From contig NC_135504.1 of the NCBI RefSeq assembly GCF_052857255.1, positions 144,672,121 to 144,736,120 on the forward strand: 64,000 nt of DNA, read 5' to 3'. Every line of letters starts with the position of its first letter. Position 1 is the first letter of the stretch. Below the pieces are notes generated by a model that saw nothing but the letters and a program-made list of their open reading frames with translations, was not told the DNA's origin and made no database searches. Source of the DNA: Amblyomma americanum. Lineage: Eukaryota > Arthropoda > Arachnida > Ixodida > Ixodidae. The translations under genes and the position numbers were made by a program. Below, in pieces: positions 37,401 to 48,113 of the stretch.

Positions 37401-38984
37401 CGTTCTTTTGAGCCGGAATAAGTTTTCGCGCAGTTCGGAGAGAAAAAGTTTACAATTTTCTCTCGTCTCCTCGTCGACGACTTGTAAAATCGATGCTCGT
37501 GAATCTTGCTAGTTTCGATCTAAAACGATGTATCCCGTTGTTTTGAGCCGGAATACAAGTTTTCGCGCAGTTCTGAGAGAAAAAGTTTACACCTTTCTCT
37601 CGTCTACTCTTCGAAGACTTGTAAAATCGATGCTCGTGAATCTTGCTAGTTTCGATCTAAAACGATGCATTCCGTTGTTTTGAGCCAGAATACAAGTTTT
37701 CGCGCAGTTCGGAGAGAAAAAGTTTACAATTTTCTCTCCTCAACTCGTCGATGACTTGTAAAATCGATGCTCGTGAATCTTGCTAGTTTCGATCTAAAAC
37801 GATGTATCCCGTTGTTTTGAGCCGGAATACAAGTTTTCGCGCAGTTCTGAGAGAAAAAGTTTACACCTTTCTCTCGTCTACTCTTCGAAGACTTATAAAA
37901 TCTGTGCTCGTGAATCTTGCTAGTTTCGATCTAAAACGATGTATCCCGTTGTTTTGAGCCGGATTACAAGTTTTCGCGCAGTTCTGAGAGAAAAAGTTTA
38001 CACCTTTCTCTCGTCTACTCTTCGAAGACTTGTAAAATCGATGCTCGTGAATCTTGCTAGTTTCGATCTAAAACGATGCATTCCGTTGTTTTGAGCCAGA
38101 ATACACGTTTTCGCGCAGTTCGGAGAGAAAAAGTTTACAATTTTCTCTCGTCTACTCGTCGATGACTTGTAAAATCGATGCTCGTGAATCTTGCTAGTTT
38201 CGATCTAAAACGATGAATCCCGTTGTTTTGAGCCGGAATACAAGTTTTCGCGCAGTTCTGAGAGAAAAAGTTTACACCTTTCTCTCGTCTACTCTTCGAG
38301 GACTTGTAAAATCGATGCTCGTGAATCTTGCTAGTTTTGATCTAAAACGATGAATCCTCTTGTTTTGAGCCGGAAGACAAGTTTTCGTGCAGTTCTGAAA
38401 GAAAAAGTTTACACCTTTCTCTCGTCTACTCTTCGATGACTTGTAAAATCGATGCTCGTGAACCTTGCTAGTTTCGATCTAAAACGATATATCCCGTTGT
38501 TTTGAGCCGGAATACAAGTTTTCGTGCAGTTCTGAGAGAAAAAGTTTACACCTTTCTCTCGTCTACTCTTCGACGACTTGTAAAATCGATGCTCGTGAAT
38601 CTTGCTAGTTTCGATCTAAAACGATGCATTTCGTTGTTTTGAGCCGGAATACAAGTTTTCGCGCAGTTCGGAGAGAAAAAGTTTACAATTTTCTCTCGTC
38701 TACTCGTCGACGACTTGTAAAATCGATGCTCGTGAATCTTGCTAGTTTCGATCTAAAACGATGTATCCCGTTGTTTTGAGCCGGAATACAAGTTTTCGCG
38801 CAGTTCTGAGAGAAAAAGTTTACACCTTTCTCTCGTCTACTCTTCGAAGACTTGTAAAATCGATGCTCGTGAATCTTGCTAGTTTCGATCTAAAACGATG
38901 CATTCCGTTGTTTTGAGCCAGAATACAAGTTTTCGCGCAGTTCGGAGAGAAAAAGTTTACAATTTTCTCTCGTCTACTCGTCGA
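34466..38984. repeat. 33-monomer higher-order repeat, copy G2 (4,519 bp)
   Basis: TGACATG at 34466 and 38985 are 4,519 bp apart (33x137 minus 2). The first part runs as in G3 and G4. After GGTATAC (about 36,456) this copy carries about 1,231 bp (9 monomers) that G1 and G3 lack: AATCTCG, GTTCGTCGACTAG, CGCTCAG with AATGTTTAC, CTATTTTTGATC, GAATCCTC, ATATATCCCG, GCATTTCGTTC with GGAATAAG, and so on. The left edge of that extra block sits in the CGAGGAC / CGAAGAC region of one monomer. A 137 bp deletion junction lies at about 35,090. Confidence 0.86.
35041..35110. other. Chimeric monomer: one-monomer deletion junction in G2
   Basis: The left side is the TACAACG/TATCTCG/GAGCTGGAATA monomer, and the right side switches within a few bases to ACAAGTTTTCGTGCAG and CGTTTACTC, which belong to the TATCACG monomer that follows two lines later in G4 (42,880-43,090). 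The crossover falls between GAGCTGGAAT and CGTGCAG. The loss is exactly 137 bp, so phase is kept. Confidence 0.85.
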
Positions 38985-41900
38985 TGACATGTAAAATCGA
39001 TGCTCGTGAATCTTGCTAGTTTCGATCTAAAACGATGTATCCCGTTGTTTTGAGCCGGAATACAAGTTTTCGCGCAGTTCTGAGAGAAAAAGTTTACACC
39101 TTTCTCTCGTCTACTCTTCGAAGACTTATAAAATCGGTGCTCGTGAATCTTGCTAGTTTCGATCTAAAACGATGTATCCCGTTTTTTTGAGCCGGAATAC
39201 AAGTTTTCGCGCAGTTCTGAGAGAAAAAGTTTACACCTTTCTCTCGTCTACTCTTCGACGACTTGTAATATCGATGCTCGTGAATCTTGCTAGTTTCGAT
39301 CTACAACGATGTATCTCGTTGTTTTGAGCTGGAATAGAAGTTTTCGCGCAGTTCTGAGAGAAAAAGTTTACACCTTTCTCTCGTCTACTCTTCGAGGACT
39401 TGTAAAATCGATGCTCGTGAATCTTGCTAGTTTCGATCTAAAACGATGTAACCCGTTGTTCTGAGCCGGAATACAAGTTCTGACGCAGTTCTGAGAGAAA
39501 AAGTTTACACCTTTCTCTCGTCTACTCTTCGACGACTTGTAAAATCAATGCTCGTGAACCTTGCTAGTTTCGATCTACAACGATGTATCTCGTTGTTTTG
39601 AGCTGGAATAGAAGTTTTCGCGCAGTTCTGAGAGAAAAAGTTCACACCTTTCTCTCGTTTACTCTTCGACGAGTTGTAAAAACGATGCTCGTGAATCTTG
39701 CTAGTTTCGATCTAAAACGATGTATTCCGTTGTTTTGAGCCGGAATACAAGTTTTCGCGCAGTTCTGAGAGAAAACGTTTACACCTTTCTCTCGTCTACT
39801 CTTCGTCGACTAGTATAATCGATGCTCGTGAATCTTGCTAGTTTCGATCTAAAACGATGTATTCCGTTGTTTTGATCCGGAATACAAGTTTTCGCGCAGT
39901 TCTGAGAGAAAAAATTTACACCTTTCTCTCGTCTACTCTTCGACGACTTGTAAAATCAATGCTCGTGAATCTTGCTAGTTTCGATCTACAACGATGTATC
40001 TCGTTGTTTTGAGCTGGAATAGAAGTTTTCGCGCAGTTCTGAGAGAAAGAGTTTACACCTTTCTCTCGTCTACTCTTCGAGGACTTGTAAAATCGATGCT
40101 CGTGAATCTTGCTAGTTTCGATCTAAAACGATGAATCCTGTTGTTTTGAGCCGGAATACAAGTTTTCGTGCAGTTCTGAAAGAAAACGTTTACACCTTTT
40201 TCTCGTCTACTCTTCGGCGACTTGTAAAATCGATGCTCGTGAATCTTGCTAGTTTCGATCTAAAACGATGTATCCCGTTGTTTTGAGCCGGAATACAAGT
40301 TTTCGCGCAGTTCTGAGAGAAAAAGTTTAAACCTTTCTCTCGTCTACTCTTCGAAGACTTGTAAAATCGATGCTCGTGAATCTTGCTAGTTTCGATCTAA
40401 AACGATGTATTCCGTTGTTTTGAGCCGGAATACAAGTTTTCGCGCAGTTCGGAGGGAAAAAGTTTACAATTTTCTCTCGTCTACTCGTCGACGACTTGTA
40501 AAATCGATGCTCGTGAATCTTGCTAGTTTCGATCTAAAACAATGTATCCCGTTGTTTTGAGCCGGAATACAAGTTTTCGCGCAGTTCTGAGAGAAAAAGT
40601 TTACACCTTTCTCTCGTCTACTCTTCGAGGACTTGTAAAATCGATGCTCGTGAATCTTGCTAGTTTCGATCTAAAACGATGTATTCCGTTGTTTTGAGCC
40701 GGAATACAGGTTTTCGCGCAGTTCTGAGAGAAAACGTTTACACCTTTCTCTCGTCTACTCTTCGTCGACTAGTAAAATCGATGCTCGTGAATCTTGCTAG
40801 TTCCGATCTAAAACGATGTATCCCGTTGTTTTGAGCCGGAATACAAGTTTTCGCGAAGTTCTGAGAGAAAAAATTTACACCTTTCTCTCGTCTACTCTTC
40901 GACGACTTGTAAAATCGATGCTCGTGAATCTTGCTAGTTTCGATCTAAAACGATGTATCCCGTTTTTTTGAGCCGGTATACAAGTTTTCGCGCAGTTCTG
41001 AGAAAAAAAGTTTACACCTTTCCCTCGTGTACTCATCGACGACTTGTAAAAGCGATGCTCGTGAATCTTGCTAGTTTCGATCTAAAACGATGTATCCCGT
41101 TGTTTTGAGCCGGAGAACAAGTTTTCGTGCAGTTCTGAGAGAAAAAGTTTACACCTTTCTCTCGTCTACTCTTCGAAGACTTATAAAATCTGTGCTCGTG
41201 AATCTTGCTAGTTTCAATCTAAAACGATGTATCCCGTTGTTTTGAGCCGGAATACAAGTTTTCGCGCAGTTCTGAGAGAAAAAGTTTACACCTTTCTCTC
41301 GTCTACTCTTCGAAGACTTGTAAAATCGATGCTCGTGAATCTTGCTAGTTTCGATCTAAAACGATGCATTCCGTTGTTTTGAGCCAGAATACACGTTTTC
41401 GCGCAGTTCGGAGAGAAAAAGTTTACAATTTTCTCTCGTCTACTCGTCGATGACTTGTAAAATCGATGCTCGTGAATCTTGCTAGTTTCGATCTAAAACG
41501 ATGAATCCCGTTGTTTTGAGCCGGAATACAAGTTTTCGCGCAGTTCTGAGAGAAAAAGTTTACACCTTTCTCTCGTCTACTCTTCGAGGACTTGTAAAAT
41601 CGATGCTCGTGAATCTTGCTAGTTTTGATCTAAAACGATGAATCCTCTTGTTTTGAGCCGGAACACAAGTTTTCGTGCAGTTCTGAAAGAAAAAGTTTAC
41701 ACCTTTCTCTCGTCTACTCTTCGATGACTTGTAAAATCGATGCTCGTGAACCTTGCTAGTTTCGATCTAAAACGATATATCCCGTTGTTTTGAGCCGGAA
41801 TACAAGTTTTCGTGCAGTTCTGAGAGAAAAAGTTTACACCTTTCTCTCGTCTACTCTTCGACGACTTGTAAAATCGATGCTCGTGAATCTTGCTAGTTTC

Positions 41901-42272
41901 GATCTAAAACGATGCATTTCGTTGTTTTGAGCCGGAATACAAGTTTTCGCGCAGTTCGGAGACAAAAAGTTTACAATTTTCTCTCGTCTACTCGTCGACG
42001 ACTTGTAAAATCGATGCTCGTGAATCTTGCTAGTTTCGATCTAAAACGATGTATCCCGTTGTTTTGAGCCGGAATACAAGTTTTCGCGCAGTTCTGAGAG
42101 AAAAAGTTTACACCTTTCTCTCGTCTACTCTTCGAAGACTTGTAAAATCGATGCTCGTGAATCTTGCTAGTTTCGATCTAAAACGATGCATTCCGTTGTT
42201 TTGAGCCAGAATACAAGTTTTCGCGCAGTTCGGAGAGAAAAAGTTTACAATTTTCTCTCGTCTACTCGTCGA
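38985..42272. repeat. 24-monomer higher-order repeat, copy G3 (3,288 bp)
   Basis: TGACATG at 38985 and 42273 are 3,288 bp apart, exactly 24x137. It matches G2 closely up to GGTATAC, but in its second half it is nearer to G1: AAAACAATG, TTCGGAGGG and TTTCAATCTAAAACG with the CTTATAAAATCTGTG join are all shared with G1. It lacks the nine extra monomers of G2. A one-monomer deletion near 39,650 has a different junction from that in G2. Confidence 0.87.
39601..39670. other. Chimeric monomer: independent one-monomer deletion junction in G3
   Basis: Here the first monomer continues further than in G2, through AATAGAAG, CGCGCAG and GTTCACACC, and switches only at CTCGTTTACTC to the following monomer. 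The lost length is again 137 bp. The different breakpoint shows this is not the same deletion event as in G2, unless later gene conversion moved the edge. Confidence 0.85.
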
Positions 42273-44949
42273 TGACATGTAAAATCGATGCTCGTGAATC
42301 TTGCTAGTTTCGATCTAAAACGATGTATCCCGTTGTTTTGAGCCGGAATACAAGTTTTCGCGCAGTTCTGAGAGAAAAAGTTTACACCTTTCTCTCGTCT
42401 ACTCTTCGAAGACTTATAAAATCGGTGCTCGTGAATCTTGCTAGTTTCGATCTAAAACGATGTATCCCGTTTTTTTGAGCCGGAATACAAGTTTTCGCGC
42501 AGTTCTGAGAGAAAAAGTTTACACCTTTCTCTCGTCTACTCTTCGACGACTTGTAATATCGATGCTCGTGAATCTTGCTAGTTTCGATCTACAACGATGT
42601 ATCTCGTTGTTTTGAGCTGGAATAGAAGTTTTCGCGCAGTTCTGAGAGAAAAAGTTTACACCTTTCTCTCGTCTACTCTTCGAGGACTTGTAAAATCGAT
42701 GCTCGTGAATCTTGCTAGTTTCGATCTAAAACGATGTAACCCGTTGTTCTGAGCCGGAATACAAGTTCTGACGCAGTTCTGAGAGAAAAAGTTTACACCT
42801 TTCTCTCGTCTACTCTTCGACGACTTGTAAAATCAATGCTCGTGAACCTTGCTAGTTTCGATCTACAACGATGTATCTCGTTGTTTTGAGCTGGAATAGA
42901 AGTTTTCGCGCAGTTCTGAGAGAAAAAGTTCACACCTTTCTCTCGTCTACTCTTCGAGGACTTGTAAAATCGATGCTCGTGAATCTTGCTAGTTTCGACC
43001 TAAAACGATGTATCACGTTGTTTTGAGCCGGAATACAAGTTTTCGTGCAGTTCTGAGAGAAAAAGTTTACACCTTTCTCTCGTTTACTCTTCGACGAGTT
43101 GTAAAAACGATGCTCGTGAATCTTGCTAGTTTCGATCTAAAACGATGTATTCCGTTGTTTTGAGCCGGAATACAAGTTTTCGCGCAGTTCTGAGAGAAAA
43201 CGTTTACACCTTTCTCTCGTCTACTCTTCGTCGACTAGTATAATCGATGCTCGTGAATCTTGCTAGTTTCGATCTAAAACGATGTATTCCGTTGTTTTGA
43301 TCCGGAATACAAGTTTTCGCGCAGTTCTGAGAGAAAAAATTTACACCTTTCTCTCGTCTACTCTTCGACGACTTGTAAAATCAATGCTCGTGAATCTTGC
43401 TAGTTTCGATCTACAACGATGTATCTCGTTGTTTTGAGCTGGAATAGAAGTTTTCGCGCAGTTCTGAGAGAAAGAGTTTACACCTTTCTCTCGTCTACTC
43501 TTCGAGGACTTGTAAAATCGATGCTCGTGAATCTTGCTAGTTTCGATCTAAAACGATGAATCCTGTTGTTTTGAGCCGGAATACAAGTTTTCGTGCAGTT
43601 CTGAAAGAAAACGTTTACACCTTTTTCTCGTCTACTCTTCGGCGACTTGTAAAATCGATGCTCGTGAATCTTGCTAGTTTCGATCTAAAACGATGTATCC
43701 CGTTGTTTTGAGCCGGAATACAAGTTTTCGCGCAGTTCTGAGAGAAAAAGTTTAAACCTTTCTCTCGTCTACTCTTCGAAGACTTGTAAAATCGATGCTC
43801 GTGAATCTTGCTAGTTTCGATCTAAAACGATGTATTCCGTTGTTTTGAGCCGGAATACAAGTTTTCGCGCAGTTCGGAGGGAAAAAGTTTACAATTTTCT
43901 CTCGTCTACTCGTCGACGACTTGTAAAATCGATGCTCGTGAATCTTGCTAGTTTCGATCTAAAACGATGTATCCCGTTGTTTTGAGCCGGAATACAAGTT
44001 TTCGCGCAGTTCTGAGAGAAAAAGTTTACACCTTTCTCTCGTCTACTCTTCGAGGACTTGTAAAATCGATGCTCGTGAATCTTGCTAGTTTCGATCTAAA
44101 ACGATGTATTCCGTTGTTTTGAGCCGGAATACAGGTTTTCGCGCAGTTCTGAGAGAAAACGTTTACACCTTTCTCTCGTCTACTCTTCGTCGACTAGTAA
44201 AATCGATGCTCGTGAATCTTGCTAGTTCCGATCTAAAACGATGTATCCCGTTGTTTTGAGCCGGAATACAAGTTTTCGCGAAGTTCTGAGAGAAAAAATT
44301 TACACCTTTCTCTCGTCTACTCTTCGACGACTTGTAAAATCGATGCTCGTGAATCTTGCTAGTTTCGATCTAAAACGATGTATCCCGTTTTTTTGAGCCG
44401 GTATACAAGTTTTCGCGCAGTTCTGAGAAAAAAAGTTTACACCTTTCCCTCGTGTACTCATCGACGACTTGTAAAAGCGATGCTCGTGAATCTTGCTAGT
44501 TTCGATCTAAAACGATGTATCCCGTTGTTTTGAGCCGGAGAACAAGTTTTCGTGCAGTTCTGAGAGAAAAAGTTTACACCTTTCTCTCGTCTACTCTTCG
44601 AGGACTTGTAAAATCGATGCTCGTGAATCTTGCTAGTTTCGATCTAAAACGATGAATCTCGTTGTTTTGAGCCGGAATACAAGTTTTCGCGCAGTTCTGA
44701 GAGAAAAAGTTTACACCTTTCTCTCGTCTACTGTTCGTCGACTAGTAAAATCGATGCTCGTGAATCTTGCTAGTTCCGATCTAAAACGATGTATCCCGTT
44801 GTTTTGAGCCGGAATACAAGTTTTCGCGAAGTTCTGAGAGAAAAAATTTACACCTTTCTCTCGTCTACTCTTCGACGACTTGTAAAATCGATGCTCGTGA
44901 ATCTTGCTAGTTTCGATCTAAAACGATGTATCCCGTTTTTTTGAGCCGG
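42273..44949. repeat. Higher-order repeat copy G4, merging into the H block
   Basis: G4 has the complete front part, including the TATCACG monomer (about 43,010) missing from G2 and G3, so TGACATG to GTTTTGATCC is 1,021 bp here against 884 bp there. GGTATAC follows 1,108 bp later as in all copies. Its tail goes to CGAGGAC and AATCTCG (about 44,650) as in G2. Instead of the G2 continuation (CGCTCAG) it passes to CGCGAAG and a second 4-monomer round. There is no further TGACATG until 55,263. Confidence 0.83.
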
Positions 44950-45260
44950 AATACAAGTTTTCGCGCAGTTCTGAGAAAAAAAGTTTACACCTTTCCCTCG
45001 TGTACTCATCGACGACTTGTAAAAGCGATGCTCGTGAATCTTGCTAGTTTCGATCTAAAACGATGTATCCCGTTGTTTTGAGCCGGAGAACAAGTTTTCG
45101 TGCAGTTCTGAGAGAAAAAGTTTACACCTTTCTCTCGTCTACTCTTCGAGGACTTGTAAAATCGATGCTCGTGAATCTTGCTAGTTTCGATCTAAAACGA
45201 TGAATCTCGTTGTTTTGAGCCGGAATACAAGTTTTCGCGCAGTTCTGAGAGAAAAAGTTT
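44402..45260. repeat. 4-monomer tandem duplication (548 bp step)
   Basis: The block with TTTTTTTGAGCC, GAGAAAAAAAG plus TTTCCCTCGTG, AAAAGCG, GGAGAAC and AATCTCG occurs at 44,402 and again 548 bp later. The second copy reads GGAATAC where the first reads GGTATAC. The copies diverge after AATCTCG (GTTCGTCGACTAG against CTTCGATGACTTG). The same pair is carried into H2 at 48,640 and 49,188, where both copies read GGTATAC. Confidence 0.85.
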
Positions 45261-46160
45261 ACACCTTTCTCTCGTCTACTCTTCGATGACTTGTAAAATC
45301 GATGCTCGTGAATCTTGCTAGTTTCGATCTAAAACGATGTATTCCGTTGTTTTGAGTCGGAATTCAAGTTTTCGTGCAGTTCTGAGAGAAAAAGTTTACA
45401 CCTTTCTCTCGTTTACTCTTCGACGAGTTGTAAAATCGATGCTCGTGAATCTTGCTAGTTTCGATCTAAAACGATGTATTCCGTTGTTTTGAGCCGGAAT
45501 ACAAGTTTTCGCGCAGTTCTGAGAAAAAAAGTTTACACCTTTCCCTCGTGTACTCATCGACGACTTGTAAAAGCGATGCTCATGAATCTTGCTAGTTTCG
45601 ATCTAAAACGATGTATCCCGTTGTTTTGAGCCGGAATACAAGTTTTCGTGCAGTTATGAGAGAAAAAGTTTACACCTTTCTCTCGTCTACTCTTCGAGGA
45701 CTGTTAAAATCGATGCTCTTGAATCTTGCTAGTTTCGATCTAAAACGATGAATCCTGTTGTTTTGAGCCGGAATACAATTTTTCGCGCAGTTCTGTGAGA
45801 AAAAGTTTACACCTTTCTCACGTCTACTCTTCGACGACTTGTAAAATCGATGCTCGTGAATCTTGCTAGTTTCAATCTAAAACGATGTATCTCGTTGTTT
45901 TGAGCCGGAATACAAGTTTTCGTGCAGTTCTGAGAGAAAAAGTTTACACCTTTCTCCGTCTACTCTTCGACGACTTGTAAAATCGATGCTCGTGAATCTT
46001 GCTAGTTTCGATCTAAAACGATGTATTCCGCTGTTTTGAGCCGGAATACAAGTTTTCGTGCAGTTCTGAGAGAAAAAGTTTAAACCTTTCTCTCGTCTAC
46101 TCTTCGACGACTTGTAAATCGATGCTCCTAAATTTTGCAAGTTTCGATCTAAAACGATAT

Positions 46161-47254
46161 ATTCCGCTGTTTTGAGCCGGAATACAAGTTTTCGCTCAGT
46201 TCTGAGAGAAAATGTTTACACCTTTCTCTCGTCTACTCGTCGACGACTTGTAAAATCGATGCTCGTGAATCTTGCTAGTTTTGATCTAAAACGATGTATA
46301 CCGTTGTTTTGAGCCGGAATACAAGTTTTCGCGCAGTTCTGAGAGAAAAAGTTTACACCTTTCTCTCGTCTACTCGTCGACGACTTGTAAAATAGATGCT
46401 CGTGAATTTTGTAGTTTCGATGTAAAACGATGTATCCCGTTGTTTTGAGCCGGAATACAAGTTTTCGCGCAGTTTTGAGAGAAAAAGTGTACACCTTTCT
46501 CTCGTCTACTCTTCGAAGACTTGTAAAATCGATGCCCGTGAATCTTGCTAGTTTCGATCTAAAACGATGTACTTCGTTGTTTTGAGCCGTAATACAAGTT
46601 TTCGCGCAGTTCTGAGAGAAAAAGTTTACACCTTTCTCTCGTCTACTCTTCGACGACTTGTAAAATCAATGCTCGTGAATCTTGCTAGTTTCGATCTACA
46701 ACGATGTATTCCGCTGTTTTGAGCCGGAATACAAGTTTTCGCTCAGTTCTGAGAGAAAATGTTTACACCTTTCTCTCGTCTACTCGTCGACGACTTGTAA
46801 AATCGATGCTCGTGAATCTTGCTAGTTTTGATCTAAAACGATGTATACCGTTGTTTTGAGCCGGAATACAAGTTTTCGCGCAGTTCTGAGAGAAAAAGTT
46901 TACACCTTTCTCTCGTCTACTCGTCGACGACTTGTAAAATAGATGCTCGTGAATTTTGTAGTTTCGATGTAAAACGATGTATCCCGTTGTTTTGAGCCGG
47001 AATACAAGTTTTCGCGCAGTTTTGAGAGAAAAAGTGTACACCTTTCTCTCGTCTACTCTTCGAAGACTTGTAAAATCGATGCCCGTGAATCTTGCTAGTT
47101 TCGATCTAAAACGATGTACTTCGTTGTTTTGAGCCGTAATACAAGTTTTCGCGCAGTTCTGAGAGAAAAAGTTTACACCTTTCTCTCGTCTACTCTTCGA
47201 CGACTTGTAAAATCAATGCTCGTGAATCTTGCTAGTTTCGATCTACAACGATGT
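46161..47254. repeat. 4-monomer tandem duplication private to H1 (547 bp step)
   Basis: ATTCCGCTG at 46161 and 46708 begins two near-identical 547 bp copies that include CGCTCAG with AATGTTTAC, TATACCG, AAATAGATGCTCG with AATTTTGTAG, AGTGTACACC and GTACTTCG. H2 and H3 each have only one copy, so it arose after, or was lost from, those units. The monomer before 46,708 is chimeric: TACAACGATGTAT joins TCCGCTG, which places the duplication junction there. Confidence 0.88.
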
Positions 47255-48113
47255 ATCTCGTTGTTTTGAGCTGGAATAGAAGTTTTCGCGCAGTTCTGAG
47301 AGAAAAAGTTCACACCTTTCTCTCGTCTACTCTTCGAGGACTTGTAAAATCGATGCTCGTGAATCTTGCTAGTTTCGATCTAAAACGATGAATCCCGTTG
47401 TTTTGAGCCGGAATACAAGTTTTCGCGCAGTTCTGAGAGAAAAAGTTTACACGTTTCTCTCTACTCTTCGAGGACTTGTAAAATCGATGCTCTCGAATCT
47501 TGCTAGTTTTGATCTAAAACGATGAATCCTCTTGTTTTGAGCCGGAAGACAAGTTTTCGTGCAGTTCTGAGAGAAAAAGTTTACACCTTTCTCTCGTCTA
47601 CTCTTCGACGACTTGTAAAATCGATGCTCGTGAACCTTGCTAGTTTCGATCTAAAACGATATATCCCGTTGTTTTGAGCCGGAATACAAGTTTTCGTGCA
47701 GTTCTGAGAGAAAAAGTTTACACCTTTCTCTCGTCTACTCTTCGACGACTTGTAAAATCGATGCTCGTGAATCTTGCTAGTTTCGATCTAAAACGATGCA
47801 TTTCGTTGTTTTGAGCCGGAATAAGTTTTCGCGCAGTTCGGAGAGAAAAAGTTTACAATTTTCTCTCGTCTACTCGTCGACGACTTGTAAAATCGATGCT
47901 CGTGAATCTTGCTAGTTTCGATCTAAAACGATGTATCCCGTTGTTTTGAGCCGGAATACAAGTTTTCGCGCAGTTCTGAGAGAAAAAGTTTACACCTTTC
48001 TCTCGTCTACTCTTCGAAGACTTGTAAAATCGATGCTCGTGAATCTTGCTAGTTTCGATCTAAAACGATGCATTCCGTTGTTTTGAGCCAGAATACAAGT
48101 TTTCGCGCAGTTC

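Larger units (their letters stand above)
31041..44949. repeat. Super-unit: G1+G2 repeated as G3+G4 (~57/58 monomers)
   Basis: Markers of G1 recur in G3 at 7,807 bp (GTTTTGATCC 32062 to 39869, 57 monomers minus 2 bp) and markers of G2 recur in G4 at 7,944 bp (35350 to 43294 and GGTATAC about 36,456 to 44,400, 58 monomers minus 2 bp). G1 and G3 share private variants, and the G2 and G4 tails share AATCTCG and CTGTTCGTCGACTAG. The pattern is best explained by duplication of a two-unit block. The first few monomers of G1 do not fit, so the left edge is after about 31,650. Confidence 0.75.
43876..48113. repeat. 31-monomer higher-order repeat, copy H1 (4,238 bp)
   Basis: Markers recur at exactly 4,238 bp between this copy and the next: GGAGGG 43876 to 48114, CTTCGTCGACTAGTAAAATCG 44186 to 48424, GGTATAC 44402 to 48640, and the TTCAATCTAAAACG / AAATTTTGCAAG run (45,877 to 50,115). 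It contains the rare-variant segment first seen at 28.5 kb. Two internal 4-monomer duplications lie at 44.4-45.3 kb and 46.2-47.3 kb. At about 48,060-48,114 a GCATTCC/GAGCCAG monomer joins GGAGGG sequence, marking the duplication junction. Confidence 0.88.
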
